Notes: generated from the sequence alone by a model not told the origin. Shown: positions 22,281 through 33,280, counted from the first letter of the stretch. The stretch: DNA of 64,000 nt from Bombyx mori (GCF_030269925.1 NC_085131.1:6247501-6311500), one strand, 5' to 3'. Numbers and translations are program-made.

Positions 22281-22577
22281 CTAGCTGAGTCCCGCGTTGT
22301 TACCCGCGGTTATTGTCGTACCACGGATGACGCTACGGGGCGAACCTAGTCTAAAAAAATAGCCTAAGTTACTCCTTATATCATCAGCTACCTATCAGTG
22401 AAAGCCTCGTCAAAACCGGTCCAGCCGTTCCAGAGATTAGCCGGAATAAACAGACAGATAGACAGACGAAAATAAAAAAAAATGTTATTTTGGTGTATGT
22501 ACCGTACATATATTCATGTAGTAAAAAGCGGTTATTTCAATATTACAAACAGACCTAATTTTATTTATATGTATAGA
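22281..22577 (-). mobile_element. non-autonomous Helitron, family H5
   Basis: On the minus strand it begins TCTATACATATAAATAAAAT after an A and ends GGGACTCAGCTAG before a T. A perfect CCGCG/CGCGG stem with an 8-base loop lies just before the end. It contains CCGGTCCAGCCGTTCCAG and a short CAGA-type array. It abuts the tail end of an old Bm1, and no other copy is present in the window. Confidence 0.65.
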
Positions 22578-22745
22578 TGGGGGAACAAGCTCATTGCCCA
22601 CCTATTAAGTGATTTTCGGAGCCCGTAGACTTGAGAATGTGAATGCTCCCACCTCGATACGTGAGGTTGAAGCTTCAACTGTATCCCAGCTTTCTCACTT
22701 TTAAAGTGGAACCCATGATTGCTTCGCGGCAGATAGACTAAAGCT
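22578..22745 (-). repeat. old, diverged Bm1 fragment
   Basis: GATGGGGGAACAAGCTCATT, CCCACCTATTAAGTGA, GGAGCCCGTAGAC and GATTGCTTCGCGGCAGA follow the Bm1 order from the tail inwards, at clearly lower identity than the young copies. Confidence 0.6.
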
Positions 22746-23225
22746 TTAGAAATAATATCGTATTTCCTTTGCTCCATTGATGTGCGAAATAAGAACAAAT
22801 TAACACTTTCGGATTTATCATATTGCTAGTATTATTTATTATTTTTATACTAATACACTTCTTCTGACAATAACAGTTCCTAAAAAAAGAAAAGAAGTTG
22901 AGAGTTTATTTATTATTCTATAATATATTTGCATATTGATTACACTATTGCTAAGTCACCGCGTGGGAAAAATTCAAACGACTATCGAGAAATTAAATTT
23001 TGCAAAAAAAAAAGCGTATAAATGACTAAATTTTACATTCCTGATCATCATGTTTATAACAGCGACTAGTCAACGAACTGATAGACGAAGACACAAATCA
23101 AAATATTTACAAATCGGTCGTTGCTCTTGTAGAGCATCACAAGTAATAATCGGATCTTTATTACCATGAAGCGAGCGATCTGTTTGAGTTTCAGACCGCA
23201 GTAATTAACGTATGAGTTTCATCAA
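22746..23225. other. AT-rich sequence, no feature recognised
   Basis: No frame, repeat end or motif that I can support. Confidence 0.4.
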
Positions 23226-23510
23226 ATGCGGTCATTATTCAAATCTAGGCTGTTGTGGCAGCTGAGGTCAGCGCCGCTCAGGACCGGTCCCCGGCGACGC
23301 TTGGCCGTTGCAACATTTATAACTTTGTCGGTGCTAGCAAGCGCCGTCGTGAGAACCCGTAATCAACCAGTGTGTGATGTTCCCCGCTTACTGCAATCAT
23401 GCACCTTCTTCGCCGTTAAGACGACCGAGACATCGGAAGCCGAGGTGGGTCGCTGTGTACTGGTCATCGTCGCCAGCGGCTCAGACGCGCCCATCAAAAA
23501 CGTCGTGTAA
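23226..23510 (+). CDS. hypothetical small protein in a GC-rich patch
   Basis: A frame of 94 codons with a true ATG at 23226 ends in TAA. The N-terminus is rich in Arg, Ser and Leu and has no acidic residue (MRSLFKSRLLWQLRSAPLRT), as in a mitochondrial presequence. A hydrophobic stretch follows (LAVATFITLSVLASAVV, about residues 26-42), then a more polar C-terminal half with three cysteines. I recognise no family. The frame is much GC-richer than the DNA around it, and that composition alone lengthens open frames; a complementary frame of 62 codons lies opposite it. The base at -3 is C, a poor start context. It may equally be part of a noncoding GC patch. Confidence 0.17.
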   Translation: MRSLFKSRLLWQLRSAPLRTGPRRRLAVATFITLSVLASAVVRTRNQPVCDVPRLLQSCTFFAVKTTETSEAEVGRCVLVIVASGSDAPIKNVV

Positions 23511-25222
23511 AAACGCTCGTTTGTGATTACTTGAGTCGATGCGGTATCCACTGAATAAATTAGTCACTTTGACCGAATTTCATTTAACCTATGTCGCGTG
23601 AGAAAAAAAATCATCGAGACAGATTCGAGAAAGTTTTTGACTAGTTTCGCTCTACCACCAGACTTGTCGAAACGAATTATAATTATGTTCAATGGAGATC
23701 GAGTTACGCGTATCAATGCAGGCTATCTTCGCGTTTCCGAAATCAAACGCATGAAAAAAATAATTCAAGTCGATGCGGTGTGTGTTCGCTAATTTGGTAA
23801 AAGTTATACGTATACGCAATTAGCCTCGAGAGACCGAGCAAAAACCGCAGTACGTGAGTCTGTTGAGTTGCGCGATTGCCAATAAAATCCGCAGCAATGT
23901 TCGTCATGCTCATCAGAAATCGTCTGAGCCCGCTTAAGGGCAAATTGTCTTCGTAATAAAGTTTTTCTGAACAAGAAGGGCGAATCAAGAAGATGGAACA
24001 ATTAAGCAAAAAAAAACACCTTACAAAAGTTGATTGAATTAACGTCGACTTTTTATCGTTTTCGCGTGGAAATATCAATTTTATTAAGATTGAGGGATTT
24101 TAGAACTTTAGTTGCTTGAAGATACGATACTGGTGTACATCTTGAAAATGGTAGTAACAACAACTGTTACGTTATATTTTATTTACGGAATGTAAAAACA
24201 GACGAAGAACGATGCTTAAGGCAAGTGGATTTACAAAGAAGGCTGATCGGATGTGGTACAGTTGGTTGGCCGGTAGGAAATGTCCGGTGAAAAAACCTGA
24301 TCTACAGCATCTCCATAAGACACAAGAATCTTGCCTTCCGCTAATTATTTACGATACACATATTGCGTAACGGTGAAACGTCGGGATGGGGACAGGAAAG
24401 AAAAACGTGTTCCACAGGAAGCGAGCCACCATCACGAGATGTCTTTGATCTACATTTAACCGTACTGGTTTACGACAAGGTCCACTGTGCTATGGCGATC
24501 GAAACCGCTTGATCACTTTTAGAATATCTTTATTAATATTTCGAACGATCTCGATAAAGTTGAAATGGTCTCTGATTGGATATTCTGTCATGGAAATATG
24601 CGTTTTAAAAGTATACCAGTAAGGTATTTTTTTAAGAAATTTGCTTTCTCGAACACCGGTCTGCTTAGGTTGGCGTCGTTATTAAAGACACCGTCGCAGG
24701 AACCAGGAAGAGTGTCGTACTATCTCAACAGTTAGCCGGAAGTCGCTCGATCTGGGAGTTCATTCATAAATGAGAGACTCGACGCGACAATGTGGTATGA
24801 CAGGTCGACGCATTGAGCTAAATTAGCATTTATGTTGTTAAAGAGTAAGCTTATTTTGGCGTAACTGTTAAATTGGAAATATTAATCATGAATGAAACGG
24901 TACGTGTAATTGAGCATAAATGAGAGCAAATGTTGTGCTTGTTTGCTAGAGTTTCGTGTTGTCCAATTTTGAATAAACTATAATAAGAACTAGTTTCACT
25001 GTAGACAATTAATTTATTTGACTATTTCGTATCTAAACTTTATAACATTGAAATTGATAAAATTAAGAGACTTTACAGATCAATCATCAAATAAAATTAG
25101 GATTTAAAATTTTAAATATAATAGTAGCGCTCTATACGAACGTAAAACCACTGTAGTGTCAACAAAGAAACGTCCCACACAAACTAGCTAATTGTTAATA
25201 AAGCTCGTCAAAGAAAACAAAG
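23511..25222. other. unique sequence, no feature recognised
   Basis: Moderate composition over 24180-24820 without a coding frame. A frame at 23598-23792 and overlapping minus frames at 23743-24078 have no recognisable similarity. Confidence 0.35.
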
Positions 25223-25435
25223 ATGCAACAAATAATTCTTGTGAGACATACGGGCGTCGCGTCCGGGCCAAAGGGCGAGACTCTGATTGCTATAATCGAG
25301 TTAAGACAGGGACTAAACAAAAAGAGTAGGACAATTAACGTAAGCCTCGCGTGGGCGCGCAGGATGTTCCCGCTGGTGCTGCGGGACGACGAATTTAATT
25401 ATCGAGATGGGTTTGGTACTGGGACAACAAATTAA
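25223..25435 (+). CDS. hypothetical 70-codon frame, very uncertain
   Basis: A true ATG at 25223 in a good context (A at -3) opens MQQIILVRHTGVASGPKGET and ends FNYRDGFGTGTTN. The frame is GC-richer than its flanks. I see no signal peptide, membrane segment or known motif. Chance is a fair explanation. Confidence 0.12.
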   Translation: MQQIILVRHTGVASGPKGETLIAIIELRQGLNKKSRTINVSLAWARRMFPLVLRDDEFNYRDGFGTGTTN

Positions 25436-25533
25436 ATTGCTTTAGACAATACTAGCTATATCTAGACGCTATACTTGTGTTATATTTGAGATTTATAACA
25501 AGAACGCACTTGAAATGAGACTTTATATTGGCC

Positions 25534-25774
25534 TTTTTTTTATTGCTTAGATGGGTGGACGAGCTCACAGCCCACCTGGTGTTAAGTGGTTACTGGAGCC
25601 CATAGACATCTACAACGTAAATGCGCCACCCACCTTGAGATAAGTTCTAAAGTCTCAAGTATAGTTACAACGGTTGCCCCACCTCTCAAACCGAAACGCA
25701 TTACTGCTTCACGGCAGAAATAGGCAGGGTGGTGGTACCTACCCGCGTGGACTCACAAGAGGTCTACCACCAGT
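25534..25774 (-). repeat. Bm1-type SINE, short form
   Basis: From TTTTTTTTATTGCTTAGATG to CCACCAGT. Close to the family consensus and ending at the shared internal boundary. Confidence 0.87.
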
Positions 25775-25846
25775 TTGGCTGGTGCTGATCACCAAAAGGT
25801 GTGGTTTTGTTATCGTGTTTAGCTGTCGTAATACGATTATAGGATA

Positions 25847-26052
25847 CTAGCGACCCGCCCTCGCTTCGCTTCGGAAACATTAAAAGACACATGAAACCAA
25901 AAAAAAAAAAATTAAAAAAAGTAGCCTATGTTCATCAGGGACAATGTCGGCTTCTAATGGAAAAAGAATTTTTCAAATCGGTCCAGTAGTTTCAGAGCCT
26001 ATTCGAAACAAACAAACAAACAAATCTTTCCTCTTTATAATATTAGTATAGA
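25847..26052 (-). mobile_element. non-autonomous Helitron, family H4
   Basis: On the minus strand it starts TCTATACTAATATTATAAAG after an A and ends GGGCGGGTCGCTAG before a T. It carries an (ACAA)n-like tract and the GGTCCAGTAGTTTCAGAGCC segment (+ strand). A short AGCGA/TCGCT pairing touches the end; a typical separate hairpin is not clear. No coding capacity. Confidence 0.6.
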
Positions 26053-26104
26053 TGATTTAAATAAAACATTTTCATCAAAATTAGTTAATACGGTAGAATC
26101 TAGT

Positions 26105-26190
26105 TTGAAGGATGGGATGGGGCAGGCATACAAATCAATTGAGACTTTCAGCCTTATATCTCAATGTTCACCCATCTAATCAATAAAAAA
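26105..26190 (+). repeat. old Bm1 fragment
   Basis: GGGATGGGGCAGGCA, then TTATATCTCAATGTTCACCC and ATCTAATCAATAAAAAAG match the middle and tail of Bm1, with a large internal deletion. Confidence 0.5.
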
Positions 26191-26287
26191 GAACTGGTTT
26201 TAGTGTAATGCCGAATAGGGTAAATCGAAAGTCAAGAAAAAAAATTTACAAATACATAGAAAACATTTCCACGTTAACGTCTCAATA

Positions 26288-26420
26288 TTCATTTATTGGG
26301 TCGCTGAGCGGACGAGCTTACGGCCCGCTTGTTAATAAGTGGTCAGTGATACTTCTGGAAACGATAGCATTAAATGCTGCCGACACCGTTGACACATGAA
26401 GCCCGACTCAATTGTGTTTC
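26288..26420 (-). repeat. old Bm1 fragment
   Basis: GAGCGGACGAGCTTACGGCC, CGCTTGTTAATAAGTGGTCA and GCATTAAATGCTGCC follow the Bm1 order on the minus strand. The frame of 63 codons that overlaps it is not a gene. Confidence 0.5.
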
Positions 26421-28969
26421 ATAAATGTATTGCATTTACTTTTTTTTGAGACTTTCCTTTCTGGTTTTATACGTTAACATAATTAAACACGAATAGGTAT
26501 AAATTGAGTGCGTCTAATGTCTATTTTGAAATTGAAAACTAGAATAACTATTGCGAATATCCTGAGATAGCTCTGCACAGTTATATAAAATCCACTAGGT
26601 CAAGAATGTTTTATGAATAAATCGATTCGATCATTATCAAATTTCCAAACCAACATCAATAATCACGTTTCGCAGGACTCTGTACCTCGTGGCTGCGGCA
26701 GGAAGTCGTCTGCCGGATGCGCGTATCTAGCTACCGTATCTGTCTCATTCTTTTCATAGTACTGTTACAATACACCATCTCTTTCGTACGAAAATATTCC
26801 ATCTCGTTTTAACTCTTCGTCACGAGCACTTTTCTGTCTTGCTTTCACGAGTACCAAGCTCGCGTGTTGCGCAATGATTGCCCGAAATCTACTTTGTATA
26901 TTGACCGTTACCTATACATTATTGCAGCGTCAATTGCTCGAGGCGAGATGAGATTCGATTCATTCTTGGCTACTGAATAATGATATATATTACCTGTCAG
27001 TTTTATTGTACCAACGAATTTCTTGTGCTTTGAGGTCTTCAACGGTTTTTACATTTAAATATTGGAAGATATGTTGCGTACGTCAGTAGCTGGGCAGAAG
27101 CGAGTCGGGTGCGACGGAGGCTACTAGAAATCATCTCCGCGTCCGGTCATTCCGCCAGTTGCAGCGTTTTAATTATTAATGGAACCGGCCACTGCGGGAA
27201 AGCCGCACTACGGCCGGCTCTGCTTCCGCTCGCAACGTTAAGCTTCATTCATAAAATCGAACGCCTCGATACGAACGTCGTAACTCATGGTTGTTCGAAA
27301 CAAAAATACGTCATAGCACCTTAACATAGAGCTTATTTTAAAGACGCAACGATAAAACAAACCTTCTCTTGTTCATAATGTAGTTCGCACACAGAAATAG
27401 ACGTTGAAAAAAGTCGTAACTCGACAAGAGAACACACGAAAGTGGTCTTACCATCCTCGGCAGTGAGTTATTTTCTGTTCGAGGAAACGCTCTCAATTAC
27501 GCCTTATAGGGTTTTCCAATTCTCGGTTGATTTACTCGCTTGTCGTGAATGGGATGCGTTCTGTGGTCGTTGAGGTGCGAAGATCTAGTAATCAGTGAAT
27601 GGAGTTACCGCTGTCTCTCGACGGCGTGACCACTTCTAAAACGATATCGATACACCTGTTACTCCGTACAGAGCGGAAAAACTTACAACATACATTTGAA
27701 GTAATGTCGGTTGACGAACCTCGGAACGACCGGAAATCGGTAGTTTAGGAAAACAGACATAAATATAAGACTTTCTTAATTTGTGTTAAGATTCTCAATG
27801 ATACTGAACTAAGGAATAAGTGGTTATGTAATTGACGACCGTTAGGAAGTCAGCCAGACATGAGCTATGTTTCGACACAAGAACAAGTCTTTGAAACTGT
27901 TTGAAAGGTATTGACTGTCGTTGCAATAAAAATATAACTAGAAGTGCTTAAAATCAGATAAGAGCCAACCTCGTCTTAAGTTAAAAGAACTATTTCAGGT
28001 AAAGTTTATTTATTGTCTACAATGTGATCTTGCGAGGGTTAATGTTATGAAATAATAGTGTTTTTTTTATGTTATAAGTTGACTGGTATGATGGCTAACT
28101 TGTATATTAAAATCGTACATGGATAAAAATAAAAATAATGATTTATTTATGACGGAAACAAGTATTTCAATTAATTCCAGTGCAACCCATTGGTAAAACT
28201 TTCTCTCCCAATTACGCATGGTAACATCTTATGTGAAACAAAGACATAACGATGGCTTCGGGAACAGATTTGAGATTAGAAGAGAAAGTAGCATTAAGAC
28301 TTTTTGCTAGCATTTATTGGTAATTGAAAATTCTAATGATAATCTATAGTTCAATTATGGCAGATAGGCTTGACAGCTGAGGTTCCTCCCCCTAATACAG
28401 AAAAAGTTAGGCACACGTACATACGTGCAGTGCCTTCATCAAAATTGTAGGTCAAAAACGTATTATCATCGGTTTAAAATTAGTTTCCATTTGATTTTAT
28501 CTATATCATAATATATAGAAAGCGTTTGAAAAAATTGCGTGTGCCACAAAAATTAAACAGTTCGCAAAGAATGTGACCGAAATAGCTTAGGTAAATTTCG
28601 CTTTCTCTGTATATGTTTTTTGTACTATGAATGACAAAAAAAGTCTAGTACACTAGTGCTCAGATACTTGATGGCCAGATCTGGTTAAGTCTATAACATG
28701 CGCTCCATGCCACCCATGACCGAACATTATGGAGGAAAGTCACATGCGGTTGTAATCATCACATTTGAACATCATGCTACAGCTACTAGAGCGGTCCTAT
28801 TGAAACTTGCATGTTAGACTAACAAGCTAAAAGTCAAAGGCTAACAATGATTCTCATTTCAAATCTTCCTCTGAATATTATTAATTTATATTATTATTAT
28901 TATTTAATGTTTAAGTTTATGATTTTAAGCACTAGTATTCTTCTTCATCGTATCGTTCCCTCACGGTTC
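26421..28969. other. unique sequence with a GC-rich patch
   Basis: A patch at about 27100-27260 is GC-rich and contains TTTTAATTATTAATGGAACC, a homeodomain-type core inside GC-rich flanks, and the frame 27109-27324 that composition explains. The rest is AT-rich. No gene recognised. Confidence 0.3.
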
Positions 28970-29159
28970 TTTTTCTTTTTTCATACCTATGCTGAGCCTT
29001 GAGAGGCTATATCAGCTTCTCTTTGACGTGTAGTTGAGCTCACGGGGCTCAAGCCGGGTGTGTTGCTAACACTGACCCTAGCAAGCAGTGCTTCGCAGAA
29101 TCTACCACCGGATCGCAAACGCGACCCACTGAGAAGAACCGGCGAGAAACTCAGTGGGC
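28970..29159 (-). repeat. LINE-B unit, short form
   Basis: It runs from a T/C-rich tail (CATACCTATGCTGAGCC) through GGCTATATCAGCTTCTC to CTCAGTGGGCT, where it stops, like the copies at 30126 and 41526. Confidence 0.8.
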
Positions 29160-29306
29160 TAATAAGAGTAAAAATTATTATAAATCGTTATTATAATATA
29201 ACTGACATACACCATTATTTAACGGGTTTTAACCACGATTTTCACGTTCAATGTATTTGAAAACTACATAGTTGACCTTGGACAGCATTCACTTTGTACT
29301 CACAGT

Positions 29307-29375
29307 GACTCCGATAACCACTTAGCACCAGAAGAGCTTTGATCTCACCTGCCCGCATTAGGCAATAAATAAAGT
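29307..29375 (+). repeat. Bm1 tail fragment
   Basis: CCGATAACCACTTAGCACCA, GAGCTTTGATCTCACCTGCC and GCAATAAATAAAG match the last 65 bases of the family. Confidence 0.5.
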
Positions 29376-30057
29376 ATAAATAACCAATAAAACAGACTAA
29401 TTAAAAACATATTTAGGATACACATTAACTTCAAATCGCTATATTTTTCATTTAAATTTGCCAATCATTTTATTTTAGAGTTATTCGACATATCATTAGA
29501 AAAAAACCAACAGATATAATATGGTGAATGTTGTCCGTATTCAGTGGTCATCAAGGCCGGTCAACGAATTCGATATCCTTCGAAATCATTGATGAGCTTC
29601 CCGCTCTCATTTTCAAGTATTTTGCACGAGCAAAAAGGTTTCGGTGCCACACTGTCTGCGGTCACAAAGGGCTTCTTTTTTACAAATTTAAGTACCTTAG
29701 AAACGCAACCCGTGTATCGACTTTACGAAACAAGTCTTTATTTGCTAGTCCATGAGGTTTAATCTTATTTAAAATGTTGTATTTTTGATGTGAGCCTAAA
29801 TGTTTTTGCGATACCTGCCATACAATATGGTTCGACCGTGCACCGGATATATATATACGGATCGTCGCATCAAAAGCACAGAATAAAAAGCAATATTCTC
29901 TGTACGATTATTCACGAGCAATTTGTCACTCGATACGAATGAAGCCGGGAGTGATTATTGTATCGAATTACGCGATCGAAGATGTTATTATGATTTTAGA
30001 AATATTGAATTCGATGGGTCTAAAACTAGCCTTGACTGTTTTTTTTAATTTATTTTT
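29376..30057. other. unique sequence, no feature recognised
   Basis: Two overlapping + frames at 29528-29762 have no recognisable similarity. Confidence 0.4.
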
Positions 30058-30370
30058 TTATTGCTCGAAGCGGGCAGTCTATGAATTATCGGCACACCTA
30101 GAGTTAAATGGTTCTTGAAGTTCATTTTTTTTTCCTACCTATGCTGAGCCTTGAGAGGCTATATCAGCTTCTCCTTGACGTGTAAGTGAGCTCACGGGAC
30201 TCAAACCGGGTGTGTTGCTAACACTGGTCCAGCAAGAGCAATGCTTCGCAGAATCTACCACCGGATCGGAAACGCGACCCACTGAGAAGAACCGGCGAGA
30301 AACTCAGTGGGCTTGAAGTCCATAGAAGCCGCAACGTGAATAGCCATTCTGAAACATGAGATCAAAATAC
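30058..30370 (-). repeat. old Bm1 split by a LINE-B insertion
   Basis: Left piece 30058-30125: TTATTGCTCGAAGC, CACACCTAGAGTTAAATGG, TTCTTGAAGTTCAT. Right piece from 30312: CTTGAAGTCCATAGAAGCC, then GCAACGTGAATAGCC and ACATGAGATC. Together they give the Bm1 order (tail, GGTGTTAAGTGG, CATAGACATCTACAACGT), interrupted by the element at 30126-30311. Confidence 0.65.
30126..30311 (-). mobile_element. LINE-B unit with target-site duplication
   Basis: The unit runs from TTTTTTTTCCTACCTATGC to ACTCAGTGGGC. CTTGAAGTTCAT (30114-30125) directly precedes it and CTTGAAGTCCAT (30312-30323) directly follows, a 12-bp target-site duplication with one change. It inserted into an already old Bm1. Confidence 0.85.
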
Positions 30371-30950
30371 CAATTTCGCTTTAAGAGCGTGTGATGAAAA
30401 TTGAAATAAATATTTTACAAGCAACCTGAAATAATTCGGCGTTTCATGGTTTTTAATTTATGTTAATAAAATTGTAGAATGAAATTTTCTTGCTGATAAT
30501 TTAAATCTAGATTGAAAGTGGAAAAAAGCAATTAGAGAGAGTAGTGGAGATTTCGTGCTCTTTAAAATTTTATTTTTCTTCGTAATCCCATTGTAGGGAT
30601 ATGGATGAGAAGTGATCAAGGTGCAAACTGTGGATCTATTTTATATTTTTTATATTTTATATTTATCGGGCGGCGGTTAGTTAGCCGGATACAAATAAGG
30701 CTTCACCGGCCTCAAAGAACTAAATCTCTTCCAAAAGCACTGCCGTGGAAGGACGCGTGACCCCACCATGTGTATTTTTCTCAAGAAAGCCTCATGAGGC
30801 CACGACCCTCAGTATTATCTCCTCCCTCAGGGTTACCGACGTAAGGAAGCTAAATTATATTTTATGTAGAGCACATATTGTACCGTAACGAAAAGTAGTT
30901 CGATTTAATAAACAATCACTTGGGTCGGGAGGTCCGTGAATAGTAATCAG
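30371..30950. other. mostly unique; GC-richer stretch of unknown origin
   Basis: About 30660-30850 is GC-richer (CGGGCGGCGGTTAGTTAGCC ... CCCTCAGGGTTACCGACG) and looks like a piece of a larger element, but no second copy lies in the window. Confidence 0.3.
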
Positions 30951-30951
30951 C

Positions 30952-31121
30952 GTGCTTAGTGCGAGTTTTTTAACGTTCTCGATAGCGTAAAAGTTAAATC
31001 AAATTTGTATCGAGTTGGAACGTTTCCCTACGTTTTCCGCTAGGGGCGCTGATCCAACTGCAATACAAATTTGATTTAACTTTTACGCTATCGAGAACGT
31101 TAAAAAACTCGCACTAAGCAC
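30952..31121. mobile_element. MITE-like element, family G, 59-bp perfect inverted repeats
   Basis: Bases 30952-31010 and 31063-31121 are exact reverse complements of each other, starting GTGCTTAGTGCGAGTTTTTT. Further pairing (GTTGGA with TCCAAC) continues into the 52-bp centre. No transposase is encoded. The copy at 39825-40006 is diverged. No clear target-site duplication. Confidence 0.8.
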
Positions 31122-32684
31122 ACAGCTTACAAGCCGAGCGTCATATTATACGCCAAAGACACGAAACGATTAGGTTTACACAAAATTGAGTGTCAAACGA
31201 ACACGATAACTCAGTTTTATGGATTTCGACAAATCAACGGAGCGTCTCGCTTCCATATCGAGGCCGCGTCGGTCGCGCCTTCAACGAACGATCAATCATA
31301 AAGACCAAAGTGATTTTTCACACTTACATTACGTTTTTTCCAAAACAAAATCGACCGCCGCTTTAAATATAGTCTTTCGGGCGGCGAAAATAACTGCAGC
31401 GATGAAATTCAACTTCTCTCACCTGTCCAAAGCGAACGTTTCTGTTTTCACGGAGAATTATGAAACTGTGTCATTTATTTTAATAAAAATCATGAGCTTT
31501 CTTAAGTTTCAGTAGCACATTTAAATTTGACCGTTGCCAGCTAAGAGTACATACATACTACCATTATTTGTAATGATTATGGACAGCTTTGAATCAAGTC
31601 AAAACATTATTATCTACGAAATCGATTTCTACATGAATACTGCTTGTTTTAATATTATGGCTTCTTAATTTAAAAGTACAGGTTTTTTTAGCGTAACCTT
31701 TTGGGCGGTCGAGTTCATGGCCTCTATAGGAAGTTTAAAATTATAGGAGAAAATAGAAATTGTGACGTAACATGGAGTATAAGTTATAAATGCACCAGAA
31801 GCGACTCTCCTACAAAATCAAAACGCGGCAGAAATAGGTATGCCGATATACGTGGATACAGTTACACAAAATACGAAATATAACACTACCATATTATATC
31901 AAAGATAGAAATGATAATAAAGAGAAGAAAAAAAACCTATATAGTGGGAGTAGTAGAAATCCAGGTGACGATATTACTAATAGAGGCTGGAAAGTAGCAT
32001 AGAAGCAAGGTTCAAGTACTGCTGTGATTAATCACCTGACAGACTAATATCATGTAAGATCATCTGCCTCCAGGATGATAAATTAAAATTTATTAGCAAA
32101 TAAGGCCGTCTCTAGATTTATTAGCTCTATGCGAAGATCGTGTTTGGTTTTAGGAATGGGCAGTAATAAAAATCATTGCCATTAAAATGTAACATTTTAA
32201 GTAACACGAAACAGTTTTAGCGAAACATTTTTATTTAAGTAATTTGTATTTTGAATATCACCAGACTTGGATGACAAGGATTTTTTTAAATTAAGCAAGA
32301 TATTCCTTACGGGTCGTTAATTATTTAAGTGGTATGAAAATAATTAAAAGTGCAACACGGCTGTGTGGCAGTCTAGGAGCTGCACGCCATTACTGAGCTC
32401 CCGTGCTAAAGATAAGAGCGACAAGTGCATGACAGCAAGTTCCTAGAAAATGGCACCAAAAGTTTTAAAAATTATTTCTTCAATTACGGATATAAAAATA
32501 ATGTGTTTTTTTTTTATTTCAAGTATTTTTACCGTAGTTAAAAGGTTGTATTTTGTATTAATTGCTATTTAAGTAATAATTAAAAAAAAAAAAATATATA
32601 AAAATGTTTGTCTCAGAGGCTGTCAATAGATTGAGTAAGGGATTCACTGGGTATCGAACAGAAACGTTCTTTAAGTTTCATACC
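31122..32684. other. unique sequence, no gene recognised
   Basis: A frame of 98 codons at 31219-31515 (MDFDKSTERLASISRPRRSR) ends at a TAG that directly follows a CAG. I recognise no family and would not call it. Bases 31700-31840 contain faint Bm1-like stretches (GCGGCAGAAATAGGTA) too weak to annotate. Confidence 0.3.
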
Positions 32685-32890
32685 AGCATTTACAGGCATT
32701 AGGAGGGTGCGCTGTGAGCTTGCACTGAGAGGTACCACCGTCTTGCCTATTTCTAACGCGAAGCAGTCATATGTTTTCGTTTTGAAAGGTGGGATAACCG
32801 TTATACAACAATTCAGTTGAGAGTTCGACCACATATTTTAAGGTCACTTTAGACAAGGTCGTCCGTGAGCTCGTTTACCAATGCAAGAAA
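32685..32890 (+). repeat. old Bm1 fragment
   Basis: GGTACCACCGTCTTGCCTAT, GCGAAGCAGTCATATG, TTTGAAAGGTGGGATAACCG and CGTCCGTGAGCTCG follow the Bm1 order. The minus frame of 73 codons inside it is not a gene. Confidence 0.6.
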
Positions 32891-32937
32891 TAGGTCAGAA
32901 TACTAAAAATATTAACTAACCAAGAATAAAGCTTTAG

Positions 32938-33130
32938 AATGAGCTTCCCCCCACGGTGTTTCCCGAAAGCTATGACTTGTGCTTCTTCAAATGAGGCTTG
33001 TGTAGAATTCTTAACGGTAGGCAGCGGCGTAGCTCTGCCCATGGCATTATGAAGTCCATGGGCGATAGTAACCACTCGCCTACAGGTGGGATGTATGCTC
33101 GTCTGCTTACATGGGCAATAAAAAAAAAAC
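32938..33130 (+). pseudogene. LINE-C 3' end with reverse-transcriptase remnant
   Basis: The first 50 bases translate as ELPPTVFPESYDLCFFK before a stop, the same stretch as ELPSSVFPERYDMSFFK in the copy at 778-1011. GGTAGGCAGCGGCGTAGC and a poly(A) end at 33119-33130 follow. It is diverged from the first copy. Confidence 0.7.
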
Positions 33131-33240
33131 ATAACTCTGACTCGTAGGGTTGCTAATCACTTCACCAACGACGAACAGTGTGGTAAGTAGAATAGTTTGA
33201 CAGGGACTTTTGAAATTAAACTATAAAGATCAATGAGATG

Positions 33241-33280
33241 TTGTTTTTTTTAAACTTTTTTTCGAGTTATTAGGTGAGTG
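33241..33280 (+). other. joined 3'/5' splice-site motif, recursive splice site candidate
   Basis: A tract of T-rich sequence (33243-33262) leads to TTATTAG ending at 33273, and GTGAGTG follows at once. An acceptor fused to a near-ideal donor is the signature of a zero-length recursive exon in long insect introns. It can also arise by chance. Confidence 0.3.

Noticed and set aside
24180..24820. A decayed DNA transposon coding region
   Set aside because: Composition looks less AT-rich than the flanks, but no frame shows transposase motifs and no terminal repeats were found.
28970..29260. Frame of 66 codons at 29060-29260
   Set aside because: More than half of it is LINE-B sequence.
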